Shown here: in pieces, positions 32,424 through 42,500 of the stretch
How the letters are laid out: every line of letters begins with the position of its first letter
Numbering within the stretch: the stretch's first letter is position 1
Made by a program: the position numbers and the translations under genes
NCBI RefSeq assembly: GCF_028736035.1
Contig: NZ_CP117866.1
Coordinates: forward strand, 5,580,001 to 5,644,000
DNA: 64,000 bases
Source: Streptomyces sp. T12
Lineage (GTDB): Bacteria; Actinomycetota; Actinomycetes; Streptomycetales; Streptomycetaceae
Reading direction: 5' to 3'
The notes under the pieces: model-generated
What the model was told of the DNA's origin: nothing
Seen by the model: only the letters and a program-made list of their open reading frames with translations
Databases searched by the model: none

Positions 32424-33635
32424 GTGTCAGCGCTGCTCGTGCCGCCCAGCCGCGTGTGCCAAGCACGGGACCGGGGCGTGGCCCTGCGCCCCATCACCGC
32501 GGAGACCTACCGCGCCTTCCTCGCCACCCCCGACGGCGCCGCGCTCGGCGCCGGTTTCCTGCAGTGCCCGTCCTGGGCCGACGTCAAGGAGGGCTGGCGC
32601 GCCCAACTGCTCGGCTGGGGGCCGGATCCGGAGGCGGGCGCACTGAGGGGCGTGGCCCTGGTGCTGCTGCGGCAACTGCCCGGCACCCGCAAGTACTTCG
32701 CCTACCTCCCCGAAGGGCCCGTCGCCGACTGGAGCGACCCCGATATCGACGGCTGGCTCGGTCCGCTCCTTGAACACCTGCGCCGCGCGGGCGCCTTCGC
32801 CGTGCGCATCGGCCCGTCGCCCGCCTACCGGCGCTGGGACGCCGCCCTGCTCAAGCCGCTCACCGGCCCGGGCCGACGCCTGGGCGACGTCCTCGCCAGT
32901 GAGGTCGACCCGCTCGGCACCGCCGTATCCGAGCGGCTGCGGGCCCGGGGCTGGCGCCGCTGCGGTGGTGACGGGACCGGAGGGGGCGGGACCGGAGGGG
33001 ACGGGGACGCCCAGCCCCGGCACGTCTTCCACGTGCCGCTCGCCGGACGCACCACCGAGGACCTGTGGTCCGGGCTCAACCAGGAATGGCGGCGCAATGT
33101 CCGCCGAGCCCAGAAGGAGGGCGTCGAGGTGGTGGTGGGCAGCGCGGCCGAACTCCCCGAGTTCTACCGGCTGCTGGGCATCACCGAGCGACGCGACGGG
33201 TTCCGGCTCGGCCGCTCGCTCGCCTACTACGAGCGTCAGTACGCGGCGCTCAACGCCGAGGAACCGGGCCGGATGAAGCTGTACCTCGCCCGTCACCAAG
33301 GAGAGATCCTGGCCGCCCACACGATGATCACGGTGGGCCGCCGGGCCTGGTACCAGACCGGCGCCTCGGCCGACCACCGTCGCGAGGTCCGGCCCTCCAA
33401 CGCCCTGCAGTGGCGGATGCTGTTGGACGCCCACGCCCTCGGCGCCGACGTCTACGACATGCGCGGGGTACCCTCCACTCTCGATCCTGAAGAACGTGCG
33501 TTCGGACTGCTGCGGTGGAAGCTCGGCACCGGAGGACAGGTCGTCGAGACGTTGGGGGAATGGGAGAGAGCCTTGGGCGGCAGCGCCAACCACACGCTTT
33601 ACCGCGCCTTCCAGGCGTACCTGAACCGCCGATGA
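32424..33635 (+). CDS. FemX/FemAB-like peptidoglycan bridge aminoacyltransferase
   Basis: About 403 residues from GTG 32424, which follows GAAGGAGAGG by eight bases. It has two GNAT-like subdomains: FLQCPSWADVKEGW at the N-terminus, and in the second half WSGLNQEWRRNVRRAQKEGV and the LGITERRDGFRLGRSLAYYE segment, then YDMRGVPSTLDPEERAFGLL, all hallmarks of FemABX proteins. They add an amino acid to the lipid II stem peptide from aminoacyl-tRNA; Streptomyces uses a single Gly bridge. The stop overlaps the MurJ start (ATGA), coupling bridge formation with lipid II flipping. A short Gly-rich insert (TGGGGTGGDG) interrupts the middle. Confidence 0.9.
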   Translation: MSALLVPPSRVCQARDRGVALRPITAETYRAFLATPDGAALGAGFLQCPSWADVKEGWRAQLLGWGPDPEAGALRGVALVLLRQLPGTRKYFAYLPEGPVADWSDPDIDGWLGPLLEHLRRAGAFAVRIGPSPAYRRWDAALLKPLTGPGRRLGDVLASEVDPLGTAVSERLRARGWRRCGGDGTGGGGTGGDGDAQPRHVFHVPLAGRTTEDLWSGLNQEWRRNVRRAQKEGVEVVVGSAAELPEFYRLLGITERRDGFRLGRSLAYYERQYAALNAEEPGRMKLYLARHQGEILAAHTMITVGRRAWYQTGASADHRREVRPSNALQWRMLLDAHALGADVYDMRGVPSTLDPEERAFGLLRWKLGTGGQVVETLGEWERALGGSANHTLYRAFQAYLNRR

Positions 33636-35248
33636 AGCAGCAGATGACGAAGGAGGCCTCTGCGGCTTCCTCCGCGGCGCGCGGCACTGCCGTCATGGCC
33701 GCCGGATCCATCGTCGGCCGGGCCACCGGTTTCGCCCGCTCCGCCGTGGTCGCGGCAGCGGTGGGCACCATCGGGCCGACCGCCGACGGCTACGCCGTCG
33801 GCAACGCCCTGCCCACCATCGTCTACATGCTGCTCCTCGGCGGCGCGTTGAACGCCGTCTTCGTGCCCGAGCTGGTCAAGGCCGCCAAGGAGCACGACGA
33901 CGGCGGTGCCGCGTACACCGACCGGCTCGTCACCGTCTGCGTGGTCGCCCTGCTGGCGATCACCGCGACCGCGGTGTGGGCGGCCCCCGCGATCGTCGAC
34001 GCGTACACCGACTACACCGGCCCGCAGGCGGCCATGACCACCGCGTTCGCCCGCTACTGCCTGCCCCAGATCTTCTTCCTCGGCCTGTTCACGCTGCTCG
34101 GGCAGGTACTCAACGCACGGGGCCGGTTCGGCGCGATGATGTGGGCGCCGGTCCTGAACAACGTCGTCGTCATGACCGTCTTCGGTCTCTACCTGGCCCT
34201 GGCCATGGGGCGAGGGGACACCCTCACCGCGACCGAGACCGCCGTGCTCGGCTGGGGCACGACCGCCGGTATCGCCGTCCAGGCCCTCGCCCTCGTCCCC
34301 GCACTGCGCGCCGCCCGCTTCCGCTGGCGGCCCCGCTTCGACTGGCGCGGCAGCGGACTGACCCGCCCCCTGCGCTCGGCCGGCTGGCTGGTGCTGCTGG
34401 TGCTGGCCAACCAGGCCGCCTACTGGGTCACCACCCGGCTGGCGACGACCGCGGGCCTCGACGGCGGCCCCGGATACGGCGCGTACAACAACGCGTATGC
34501 CCTGTGGGTCGTACCGCACGGCATCATCACGGTCTCCGTGGTGACCGCGCTGATGCCCCGGATGAGCGCGGCCGCCGCCGACGGGGACACCGCCGCCGTA
34601 CGGCGCGACGTCTCGCACGCCCTGCGCGTCTGCGCCTCGGCGGTCGTACCCGCCGCCTGCGCGCTGCTCGCCCTCGCCCATCCGGTGATGGCCCTCGTCT
34701 TCGGATACGGCAGAACCAGCGCCGCCGACACGGCCGCCATGGCCGGGATCCTGATGGCCTTCGCGCCGGGACTCATCGCCCTGTCGGGCCAGTACGTCCT
34801 GTCCCGCGCCTTCTACGCGCTCTCCGACACCCGTACGCCGTTCCTGCTCAACCTCGTGATCGTCGCCCTCAACGCGGGAGCGTCCCTGGCCGCCGCGCAC
34901 CTGCTGCCGGCGCGCTGGGCCGTGACGGGCATGGCGGCGGCGTACTCGCTGGCGCTGTGCGCGGGCTGGGCGGTGACCGGGCGGGTGCTGAGCCGCCGGC
35001 TCGCCGTCGCCCGCCCCCTGCGCTCGTCCGCCGTCGGCGCTCACGCGCGGCTGCTGCTCGCTGCCGTCCCCGCCACCGCGCTGGGCCACCTCGCGGCTCT
35101 GGGCGCGGGACGGGCGGGCGCCCTGGCCGCCGCAACTGCCGGCGCGGCCGCCGTCGTCCTCACCTTCGCCCTGCTCGCCCGTCCGCTGCGACTCGCCGAA
35201 CTCGACGCGCTGCTCTCCGGCGTGCGCCGGCGAGTGTCCCGGACCTGA
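33632..35248 (+). CDS. murJ: MurJ/MviN-type lipid II flippase
   Basis: A 538-residue polytopic membrane protein of the MOP superfamily with 13-14 predicted helices. Signature stretches are AGSIVGRATGFARSAVVAAA, GNALPTIVYMLLLGGALNAV, VFVPELVKAAKE, GLFTLLGQVLNARGRFGAMM and RAFYALSDTRTPF, all typical of MviN/MurJ. It would translocate lipid-linked peptidoglycan precursors. ATG 33632 is chosen because it overlaps the FemX-like stop. It has no C-terminal kinase-like extension, so it resembles accessory Streptomyces MurJ paralogues rather than the mycobacterial MviN. Confidence 0.92.
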   Translation: MKQQMTKEASAASSAARGTAVMAAGSIVGRATGFARSAVVAAAVGTIGPTADGYAVGNALPTIVYMLLLGGALNAVFVPELVKAAKEHDDGGAAYTDRLVTVCVVALLAITATAVWAAPAIVDAYTDYTGPQAAMTTAFARYCLPQIFFLGLFTLLGQVLNARGRFGAMMWAPVLNNVVVMTVFGLYLALAMGRGDTLTATETAVLGWGTTAGIAVQALALVPALRAARFRWRPRFDWRGSGLTRPLRSAGWLVLLVLANQAAYWVTTRLATTAGLDGGPGYGAYNNAYALWVVPHGIITVSVVTALMPRMSAAAADGDTAAVRRDVSHALRVCASAVVPAACALLALAHPVMALVFGYGRTSAADTAAMAGILMAFAPGLIALSGQYVLSRAFYALSDTRTPFLLNLVIVALNAGASLAAAHLLPARWAVTGMAAAYSLALCAGWAVTGRVLSRRLAVARPLRSSAVGAHARLLLAAVPATALGHLAALGAGRAGALAAATAGAAAVVLTFALLARPLRLAELDALLSGVRRRVSRT

Positions 35249-35280
35249 CCGACCTGACCATCACCGAGGGAGAACCGCCG

Positions 35281-35964
35281 ATGCCCCGCGTGCTCCTCAT
35301 CGAGGACGACCCGTCCGTACGCGAGGGGGTCGAACTCGGTCTGCGCCGCCGTGGCCACGAGGTACGGGTGGCCGCGACCGGCGAGGCCGGCCTCGCCGCG
35401 CTGGCCGAATTCCGCCCCGATCTGCTGTTGTTGGACCTGATGCTGCCCGGAATGAACGGCGTGCAGGTCTGCCGGCAGGTCCGCGAGCGCAGCCAGCTGC
35501 CGATCATCATGCTCACCGCGCGCGGCGACGACTTCGACGTGGTCATCGGCCTGGAAGCCGGTGCCGACGACTACATCGTCAAGCCCGCCCGCACCGAGGT
35601 GATCGAGGCCCGGATCCGTGCCGTACTGCGCCGCCTGGACGACGGCGGCGCGGGCCGCCCGGCCATCGAGGTCTACGGCGCACTCACCATCGACCGGGTC
35701 GGACTGACCGTCACCAAAGCCGGCCGGCCGCTCGCGCTCGCTCCCTCGGAGCTCAAGCTCCTGCTGCACCTCTCCGCCGCCCCTGAGCAGGTGTTCAGCA
35801 GGCAGCAACTGCTGGAGCACGTCTGGGACCACAGCTACCACGCCGACGCCCGGCTGGTCGACGCGTGCGTCGCCCGTCTGCGCGGCAAGATCGAGGACGA
35901 GGCCGGCGGCCCCCGCTACGTCCAGACGCTGCGGGGCTTCGGCTACCGCTTCGGGCCGCTGTGA
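35281..35964 (+). CDS. OmpR-family response regulator (AfsQ1/CseB-like)
   Basis: A 227-residue regulator: receiver domain with LLIEDDPSVREGVELGL (acidic pocket), phospho-acceptor Asp in LLLLDLMLPGMNG and Lys in DDYIVKPARTEV, then a winged helix (LAPSELKLLLHLSAAPEQVF, RLVDACVARLRGKIED, LRGFGYRFGPL). It resembles AfsQ1/CseB-type regulators that control envelope stress and antibiotic production. It starts 32 bases after murJ and its stop overlaps the kinase start (GTGA), so all may be one transcript. Confidence 0.92.
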   Translation: MPRVLLIEDDPSVREGVELGLRRRGHEVRVAATGEAGLAALAEFRPDLLLLDLMLPGMNGVQVCRQVRERSQLPIIMLTARGDDFDVVIGLEAGADDYIVKPARTEVIEARIRAVLRRLDDGGAGRPAIEVYGALTIDRVGLTVTKAGRPLALAPSELKLLLHLSAAPEQVFSRQQLLEHVWDHSYHADARLVDACVARLRGKIEDEAGGPRYVQTLRGFGYRFGPL

Positions 35965-37439
35965 GCTCGGACCCCGCCCCGGGCCGGTCGCGGGTCAGGG
36001 CGTTCGGGCTGCGTACGCGGCTGTTGCTCGCCTTCCTGCTGGTCGCCGGCGTCAGCGCCGGCACGACGGCCGCGCTGACCTACCGTGAGGCCCGCAACGC
36101 GATGCTGGAGACCGCCCAGGACACGGCGGTCTCGTCATTCCGTGACCACGTCCAGCAGACGGGCTTCTCCCTGCCCGTGCAGGGGGAGGGCCTGGAGGAG
36201 GTCCTGCGGGACATCGCCCGCAAGGGCAAGCCGCACCCCTGGGTGGTGTTCGCCGAGTACGGTTCGATCCGCGCCTCCTCGGGCGAGAACCCCGTCTCCA
36301 CCGTCATCACACCCGAACTGCGCCGCGCCGCGCGGGCCAACCCCCACGGCAGCTTCGAGCGGGTCGTCAAGGACGGCGTCCCCTACCTGACCATCGCCAT
36401 GCCCACCGTCTTCAAGGCGAGCCCGGACAGCCTGCTGCCCAGCGGACTCGTCCTCTACGCCGTCATGCGGATGACCGACGAGCAGGTCAACGTCGACGCC
36501 CTCCTCATGGCCGCCCGGGACGGCGCCCTGCCCGGCCTCGCCGTCGCGCTGATACCCGCCCTGCTCGCCGCACGCAGCGTGCTGCGCCCGGTGCGGGAAC
36601 TGCGCCAGGCGGCCCGGAGCATGGGCAGTGGCAGACTCGACACCCGGATCCCGGTGCGGGGCAGCGACGAACTCGCGGACCTGGCACGCACCTTCAACGA
36701 GTCCGCGGGCCAACTGGAGCGCTCCGTGCGGGAACTGCGCGAGGCCGAGGAGCGCGCTCGCCGTTTCGCCTCCGACGTCTCGCACGAACTGCGCACCCCC
36801 CTCGCCGGAATGCTCGCCGTCACCGAGGTCCTCGACGAGGACGCCGACGGCCTGGACGCCGACACCGCGCGGGCCGTGCGGCTGGTCAGCGCGGAGACCG
36901 GAAAGCTCGCCGTGCTCGTCGAGGACCTGATGGAGATCTCCCGCTTCGACGCACGCGCGGCCGAACTGAACGCCGACGAGGTCGACGTGGCCGAGGCGAT
37001 CCGCAAGACCCTCCACAACCGGCACTGGACCGACGACCGGGTCCGCACCGAACTCCCCGACGGCATCCGCGCCCGGCTGGACCCCCGCCGCTTCGACATC
37101 GTGATCGCCAACCTCGTGGGCAACGCCCTGCGGCACGGCAGCGCGCCCGTCACCGTACGCCTGCGCACCGAGGCACGCTCCCCGGGCACGCCCGTGCTGA
37201 TCAGCGAGGTCATGGACAGCGGCCCCGGCATCCGCCCCGAAGCGCTCCCGCACATCTTCGACCGCTTCTACAAGGCCGACGCGGCCCGCACCCGCTCGGC
37301 GGGCAGCGGCCTGGGACTGGCGATCACACAGGAGAACGTGAAGCTGCACGGCGGAACGATCCGCGCGGGGAACCAGCCCGGGGGCGGTGCCGTCTTCACC
37401 GTCGAGATACCGCTTCACGCGGAGGAGGCCGGCGGATGA
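35961..37439 (+). CDS. Sensor histidine kinase (HAMP-HisKA)
   Basis: A 492-residue partner of the preceding regulator: N-terminal membrane helix (LLLAFLLVAGVSAGTTAAL), an extracytoplasmic sensor of about 130 residues, a second membrane segment (LPGLAVALIPALLAARSVL), HAMP (RPVRELRQAARSMGSGRL), HisKA with the H-box ASDVSHELRTPLAGML, and HATPase motifs NLVGNALRHG, DSGPGIRPEALPHIFDRFYK and GLGLAITQENV. The sensed signal is probably in the cell envelope. The stop overlaps the following lipoprotein gene (ATGA). Confidence 0.92.
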   Translation: MSSDPAPGRSRVRAFGLRTRLLLAFLLVAGVSAGTTAALTYREARNAMLETAQDTAVSSFRDHVQQTGFSLPVQGEGLEEVLRDIARKGKPHPWVVFAEYGSIRASSGENPVSTVITPELRRAARANPHGSFERVVKDGVPYLTIAMPTVFKASPDSLLPSGLVLYAVMRMTDEQVNVDALLMAARDGALPGLAVALIPALLAARSVLRPVRELRQAARSMGSGRLDTRIPVRGSDELADLARTFNESAGQLERSVRELREAEERARRFASDVSHELRTPLAGMLAVTEVLDEDADGLDADTARAVRLVSAETGKLAVLVEDLMEISRFDARAAELNADEVDVAEAIRKTLHNRHWTDDRVRTELPDGIRARLDPRRFDIVIANLVGNALRHGSAPVTVRLRTEARSPGTPVLISEVMDSGPGIRPEALPHIFDRFYKADAARTRSAGSGLGLAITQENVKLHGGTIRAGNQPGGGAVFTVEIPLHAEEAGG

Positions 37440-38113
37440 GGCGTGCGCGGACGCGCCGACGTGCGGCCGCCGTTGCCGTTGCCGTCGCCGTCGCGGCGGT
37501 GACCGTACCGCTGCTCGGTGGCTGCGGTATCCAGGAGACCGACGTCATCGAGGCGGGCGGTCCCGCCTCCATCCAGGCCTTCCTCGACCGCGACTACGAC
37601 ATGCTGCTCTTCTTCCGTTCCCCCGACGGAGGCCTGAGCCCCGTGATCCGGACGACCGGGCCCTCGTCCGCGTTCGGTCCCGGATACGTCGAGTCGGGCT
37701 CCGGAGACCAGAAGCCCGGCGACACGGCTGGACCGGTGCCGACGGAGAAGGTCGTCATGGCGTTGCTCCACGGCCCACGGAAGGAAGACCGAGCCGCCGG
37801 CCTGGGCACCTCCCTTCCCGCCGCCCGCCCCGGCGGGACCGTCGAGGTCGAGCGCTCCCCGGGCGGCAGGGTCACGACCCGCCTGCCCCTCGCCCTGGCG
37901 GGCCTGGACAGCACTGCCCTGCGCCAGCTGACCTGCACGATCGCCTACAGCCAGGACGCCGACGGCCAGGTCGTCGTGGAGCTCACGGGACAGGACGGGG
38001 CATCGAGATCCGGCACCTGCGGCCTCGCCCCCGGCAACACCGGGACCACAGGCACGCAGACCGAGACCCGGGGCATGGCCGGGGCTCAGCGCACCGGGAA
38101 GCCGAAGGAGTAG
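37436..38113 (+). CDS. Lipoprotein (GerMN/CseA-like) of the two-component operon
   Basis: 225 residues: Arg-rich start, Ala/Val-rich hydrophobic segment and lipobox LGGCGIQ. The exported part contains EKVVMALLHGPRKEDRAAGL and TCTIAYSQDADGQVVVELTG, a pattern like the GerMN domain found in Streptomyces lipoproteins encoded with sensor kinases (for example CseA-like or LpqB-like modulators). It probably tunes the kinase from outside the membrane. Its last 28 bases overlap the convergent polysaccharide deacetylase gene, so the C-terminal tail is encoded opposite that enzyme's conserved end. Confidence 0.78.
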   Translation: MRRARTRRRAAAVAVAVAVAAVTVPLLGGCGIQETDVIEAGGPASIQAFLDRDYDMLLFFRSPDGGLSPVIRTTGPSSAFGPGYVESGSGDQKPGDTAGPVPTEKVVMALLHGPRKEDRAAGLGTSLPAARPGGTVEVERSPGGRVTTRLPLALAGLDSTALRQLTCTIAYSQDADGQVVVELTGQDGASRSGTCGLAPGNTGTTGTQTETRGMAGAQRTGKPKE

Positions 38114-38859
38114 CCCTGCTCCTTGAGCCGGGGGAGGATTCGGCGCAGGGCCTCGACGGTCTGTGAGCGGTCGCCTCCCGCGTCGTGGAAGAGGAGCGTC
38201 GGCCCGCCCGGCAGCTCGCGCTCGACGGTGGCGACGATGGCGTCCGTGCCCGGCTGTTCGAAGTCCTTGGTGTCCACGTTCCAGCCCAGCGGGCGCATGC
38301 CCCGGGAGGCGGCGAGCGTGCGGCTGTAGGGGGTGAAGGCCCCGCCGGGCGCCCGGTAGTACATCGGCCGTACGCCCCCGGACGCCTCGGTGATCATCCG
38401 CTCGGCGTCGAGTATCTGCTGCGACTGGTAGGCCTGGGACTTCTTGTCCATGGTGGTGTCGTGCGACACCGAGTGGTCGCACAGCCGGTGCCCGGCCGCG
38501 ACCACCTTCTTCACGAGGTCCGGGTGGGCCTGGGCCTGCGTCCCCACCATGCAGAACGTGGCCTTCACCCCGTACTCCCGCAGCACGTCGAGCACTTGGG
38601 GGGTCCACACGGGGTCGGGCCCGTCGTCGATGGTGATGTTGACGCCGCGCGCCCCCGCGTCCGACGCATGCACGATGGTCACCGCGACCGGCTTGACGTC
38701 ACTGCCAGGCGTGGCCGACGCCGCCGCCTTCGGCGACGAGCCGCCCACGGCACCCGCCTGCGCGGCCCACACCGAGGCACCGGCGGCGAGCATCGTCACC
38801 CCGAGCGCCGCCCCGACCACCTTGCCGTACCAGCCCCGCCCGCCGCCGTGCCGTGCCAT
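38086..38859 (-). CDS. Secreted polysaccharide deacetylase (NodB domain), copy 1
   Basis: About 257 residues from ATG 38859, with a short basic stretch and a hydrophobic signal/anchor (ALGVTMLAAGASVWAAQAG). Carbohydrate esterase 4 motifs: ITIDDGPDPVW (catalytic and metal Asp pair), HSVSH (metal His pair), YYRAPGGAFTPYS, LGWNVDTKDF, and LLFHDAGGDRSQTV (catalytic His). It removes N-acetyl groups from peptidoglycan or another surface polymer. It is closely similar to the protein at 54174-54968, and the two genes share a 19-base upstream box. It overlaps the convergent lipoprotein gene by 28 bases. Confidence 0.92.
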   Translation of the reverse strand: MARHGGGRGWYGKVVGAALGVTMLAAGASVWAAQAGAVGGSSPKAAASATPGSDVKPVAVTIVHASDAGARGVNITIDDGPDPVWTPQVLDVLREYGVKATFCMVGTQAQAHPDLVKKVVAAGHRLCDHSVSHDTTMDKKSQAYQSQQILDAERMITEASGGVRPMYYRAPGGAFTPYSRTLAASRGMRPLGWNVDTKDFEQPGTDAIVATVERELPGGPTLLFHDAGGDRSQTVEALRRILPRLKEQGYSFGFPVR

Positions 38860-38950
38860 GTCCGCCCCGCCTTCGCGCAGTTCCTCGCCGATCCTCGATC
38901 GCCTTGCGATCACCTGGCAGGACGAGGGGCGGCGGCCACGGGATGCGCCC

Positions 38951-38969
38951 GTTACCGATCACGGACAAT
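38951..38969 (-). promoter_or_regulatory. 19-base box upstream of deacetylase copy 1
   Basis: Read on the minus strand, ATTGTCCGTGATCGGTAAC lies about 90 bases upstream of the start codon. The same box, differing at one base, lies about 75 bases upstream of the second deacetylase gene at 55044-55062. It is a candidate promoter or operator element. Confidence 0.5.
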
Positions 38970-39060
38970 CCCGGGGGCGTTCGCGGACAACTCGGCGAGC
39001 AGCGTCAGTCGGACACTCGGCTCCGGGCCTTTTGCTGCTGTGCCGGTGTCTCAGGGAGCG

Positions 39061-39414
39061 TTACTGGCTCCGTTGGCCAAGGATGCAGAACTCGTTGCCC
39101 TCGGGGTCTGCCATGACAACCCACGGCTGGTCACCCTGGCCGATGTCGACACGCTTCGCGCCATGAGCCTCAAGGCGGGCCACCTCGGCCGCCTGGTCAT
39201 CGGGTACGAAGTCGAGATGCAGCCGGCTCTTGCCCTGCTTGCTCTCCTCCAGCAGGACGAACTCCAACCCCGGCCCGCGATCCTGCTCCGGGCGGATCGC
39301 GAACTCCACATCAGAGGTATAGACCACAATCCAGCCAAGAGCCTCGGCCCACCACCGGCCCAGGGCCGCCGGATCTGCCGAGTGAACGATTACGTGTCGC
39401 CATTCCAAGGTCAT
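39061..39414 (-). CDS. VOC/glyoxalase-family protein
   Basis: 117 residues forming one complete vicinal-oxygen-chelate unit: MTLEWRHVIVHSADPAALGRW (first beta-alpha-beta with His), LEFVLLEESKQGKSRLHLDF (second strand block with His) and WVVMADPEGNEFCIL (final strand with Glu). The metal-ligand His/Glu positions are present. Substrate is unknown; related proteins include lyases and resistance proteins. It stands alone between unrelated genes. Confidence 0.87.
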   Translation of the reverse strand: MTLEWRHVIVHSADPAALGRWWAEALGWIVVYTSDVEFAIRPEQDRGPGLEFVLLEESKQGKSRLHLDFVPDDQAAEVARLEAHGAKRVDIGQGDQPWVVMADPEGNEFCILGQRSQ

Positions 39415-39517
39415 CGGCCGATCCTAGAGCTGCCAGGGCTCGCGTCGAAGGGTGTCGTCGGCACGGGCCCGGACGAACCACGGCGTCCGGGCCCGCGGGG
39501 CGGTGGCGAAGGCAGGC

Positions 39518-42500
39518 TCAGAACAGGCCCTTGTACCCCTGCCAGCCGGTGGCGATCTTCGTACGGCCGCCGAAGGAGCCCTTGCCATCGCCGTTGTTGC
39601 GCCAGACGGTGCCGGAGGTGTCGCGGGCGACGATGTCGGCTCTGCCGTCGCCGGTGATGTCGCCCACGCCCACGACCACGTTGTACGACGGGCCCCAGTC
39701 GTTGAAGAGCTTCACGCGGCTCTTGAACGTGCCGGTCGCGGTGCCGTCGTAGCGCCACAGCTCGTTCGACTTGTCCTGCGCCAGCAGGTCGCCGTAACCG
39801 TCGCCGTTGAGGTCACCCGCGCCCACGATCTTCTTGTAACCCGTCCACGCGGAGGCGATCTTCACCTTGGTGGCGAGCTTGCCCGTGCTCGTCGCCTTGT
39901 AGAGGTAGACGTCGCCGGTCGAGGACTGGCGGGCGATCAGGTCGGCCCGGCCGTCACCGCTGATGTCCCCGGGCGAGGTCAGCACGTCGTACTGGTTCCA
40001 GCCCGTGCCCAGGGAGGTGTACGCGGTGGAAGGCGTCACCGCCGCCCCGCACGCGGGCCGGTAGGCGCGCAACGCGCCGCTGCTGAACCGTACGAGCACG
40101 TCGTTGCACCGGTCCCCGCTCAGGTCGCCGAAGGGCACCGCCTTCACGGTCGTCGGCCAGCCGGAGCCCGTCCGCTTCCCGGTGAACGTTCCCTGCCCCG
40201 TCCCGTACTGGTACGTCAGCCCGCCCGAGCCGTTCAGCGTCACCAGCTCGCCGAAGCCGTCCGACCCGACGAAGTCCCGCCACGCCGCTGCCGCGCCGGT
40301 GACCTTCACCGTCCCCGTCTTCGCCAGCGCCGCGCCCTGCCCGTCCGCCGGGGTGACGGTCAGCTTCCAGGTGTACGCGCCGTTGGGCACCAGGCGGCCG
40401 GAGCCGTCCTTGCCGTTCCAGCTCGGGGCCACCACACCGCGCGCCAGACCGCCGGAGAGCGTGCGCACGGCTTTGCCGGCCTTGTTGGTGATCACGAGCG
40501 TCGAGGAGGCCGCGGGCTTGTTCAGCCACCACTTCGGGCTCCACTGCGCGGCACCGCCCTTGACGTCGACCGAGGCGGCGACGGTGGCGTCGCGCTGGAC
40601 GAGGGCGGAGACCGGGACGTCGCCGGCGGTCAGACGGATGCTGTTGTCGGAGCGGAGCTGGGCGATCACGCCGGTGTACGGGTCGACGTCCCAGGCGTTG
40701 CCCTCGAACGTCCCGGCGGTGTGCGCCACGGGCGTCCCGCCGCGCACGTCGATCACCTTGAGCTGCCCGTCCTCGACGTTCGCGACGAAGCCGTCGCCGA
40801 GCTGCGGCTGCCCGAAGTCGTCGCCCGACACGAGCGTCAGGTTGCGATCGGTGACGGTGTCGTAGACGCCCATGCCCTCGGAGTCGAGGACGCAGCTCCA
40901 CAGCAGCCACCGGCCGACCGCCTGGAAGTCGTTCAGCAGGCAGCCGCGCCCGAACGACACCCAGTCGACCTCCTTTCCGGTCAGCAGGTCGACGGCGACC
41001 ACGGCGTTGTTGCCGGACATCACCCACAGGGTGGTGCCCCATATCGCCCGCACGGTCTCCGTCGTCGTGTACACCGTCCGCCCGGAGTCGAGGTCGACGA
41101 TCCGGGTCTCGGCCTTGCCGGTGCTGTCCCACGGCCTCATCAGGGCGGCGAAACGGCCGTTCGCGGCGACGGCGGTCTGGTAGGTGCGGGAGCTGTCGAT
41201 CCTGGTGCCGGGCAGCGACTGGCCGGACGCGAGAAGCTGCGGCTGCTGGGCGGCGCTCGTGCCGAAGCCGGAGACGACCGTCCGGCCGTCGCCGGTGTCG
41301 AGGAGACGCGGGCGGCCCTCGGAGTAGTTCTCCAGCGCGAACCGGCCGCGGGTGGTGCGGGTCCCCGCCGTGGGGGAGTCGGCCACGCCGGTCTCACGGG
41401 TGTGGAGATACGTCCAGTCACCCACCGGGTCCAGCTCCACGGTGGTCAACCGGCCCTGGGCGAGGGCGAGTTGGGAGACCTTGTGGGCGGCCTTCGCGGG
41501 GTACGCGTCCGCGATCCTGCGCACGGTGACCCCACCGCCTGCGGCGGCCTCGATGAGGGAGACGCCCCAGTGGTCCGTGTCGGCGCCGCCCGCGACCAGG
41601 AGCCCGCCGTCCGGGGTCGCCACGGCCTCCCGTGACGTCCTGGCCAGCAGCGTCCGCGGCGCGGAGCCGTCGAGGGGGACGGCCTCGACCCGCGAGACCG
41701 CGCGGCTGTTGTCGTAGCGGCCCAGGGAGGAGTCGTACCGGGACACGATGACGGTGTCGCCGACCAGGCCCAGCACCTGCGCGATGTCGCCGACCTGTAC
41801 GGTCCGCACGGCGGCGGCCGGGTCCTGGCGGGAGGCGACGTGCAGGGTGCCGTCGTAGAACCACACCAGGTGGGTGGGGCTGAGCGCGACCAGGTAGTAC
41901 CACGACTGCACGGTGTACGGCAGGGGGGTGAAGCGAGCCTGCTCGATGTCGAGCCATCCGGTGATCCAGTCGTCGCCCTGGCTGTACCGCACGACCTGTC
42001 CGCGCGCGTCACCCAGCCCCGAGGCGGTCCACAGGTTGACGCCGGAGGGGACGCCCTCGACCGTGCGGTCGGTGACGGAACCGTCCGCCTGGGCGTCCAG
42101 CAGATGCCACGCGGGGTCGGTGCCCGGGGTTCCCGTCGTGGTGACGACCGTCGACCCGAGCGTGCTGAAGTACCAGTGCCCCTCGGGCAGCGCGACCGTG
42201 CTGACCTGACCGGACGTCATGTTCCGCAGTGTCACGGTCATGGCGGAGCTGTCGAAGCGGGACACGACGTCCGAGCCCGCGCCGGCACTCGTGACGCCGT
42301 AGGAGTCCGTGGCCGAGGCGTCGACGACCGTGTCGACACCGTCGTACGTCGTCCACAGCTGGCCCCGCCCCTCCTCGTAACGGAGGAACCCCGAGGGCCC
42401 CGCGCTCAGCAGACCCGTCCGGGGAACCATGGACGTGGTGGCCGGCACGACCACCTCTCCGGTGACCGTCTCCCCATACGCACTGCCGGCCGTCAGCGGG

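Noticed and set aside
37436..38113. Naming the operon cseA/cseB/cseC
   Set aside because: The order here is regulator-kinase-lipoprotein without an adjacent ECF sigma factor, unlike sigE-cseA-cseB-cseC, so only a functional resemblance is claimed.
39452..41635. A 727-codon open frame on the + strand
   Set aside because: It lies opposite the FG-GAP protein gene, which has a signal peptide and calcium-loop repeats; the + frame has no motif.
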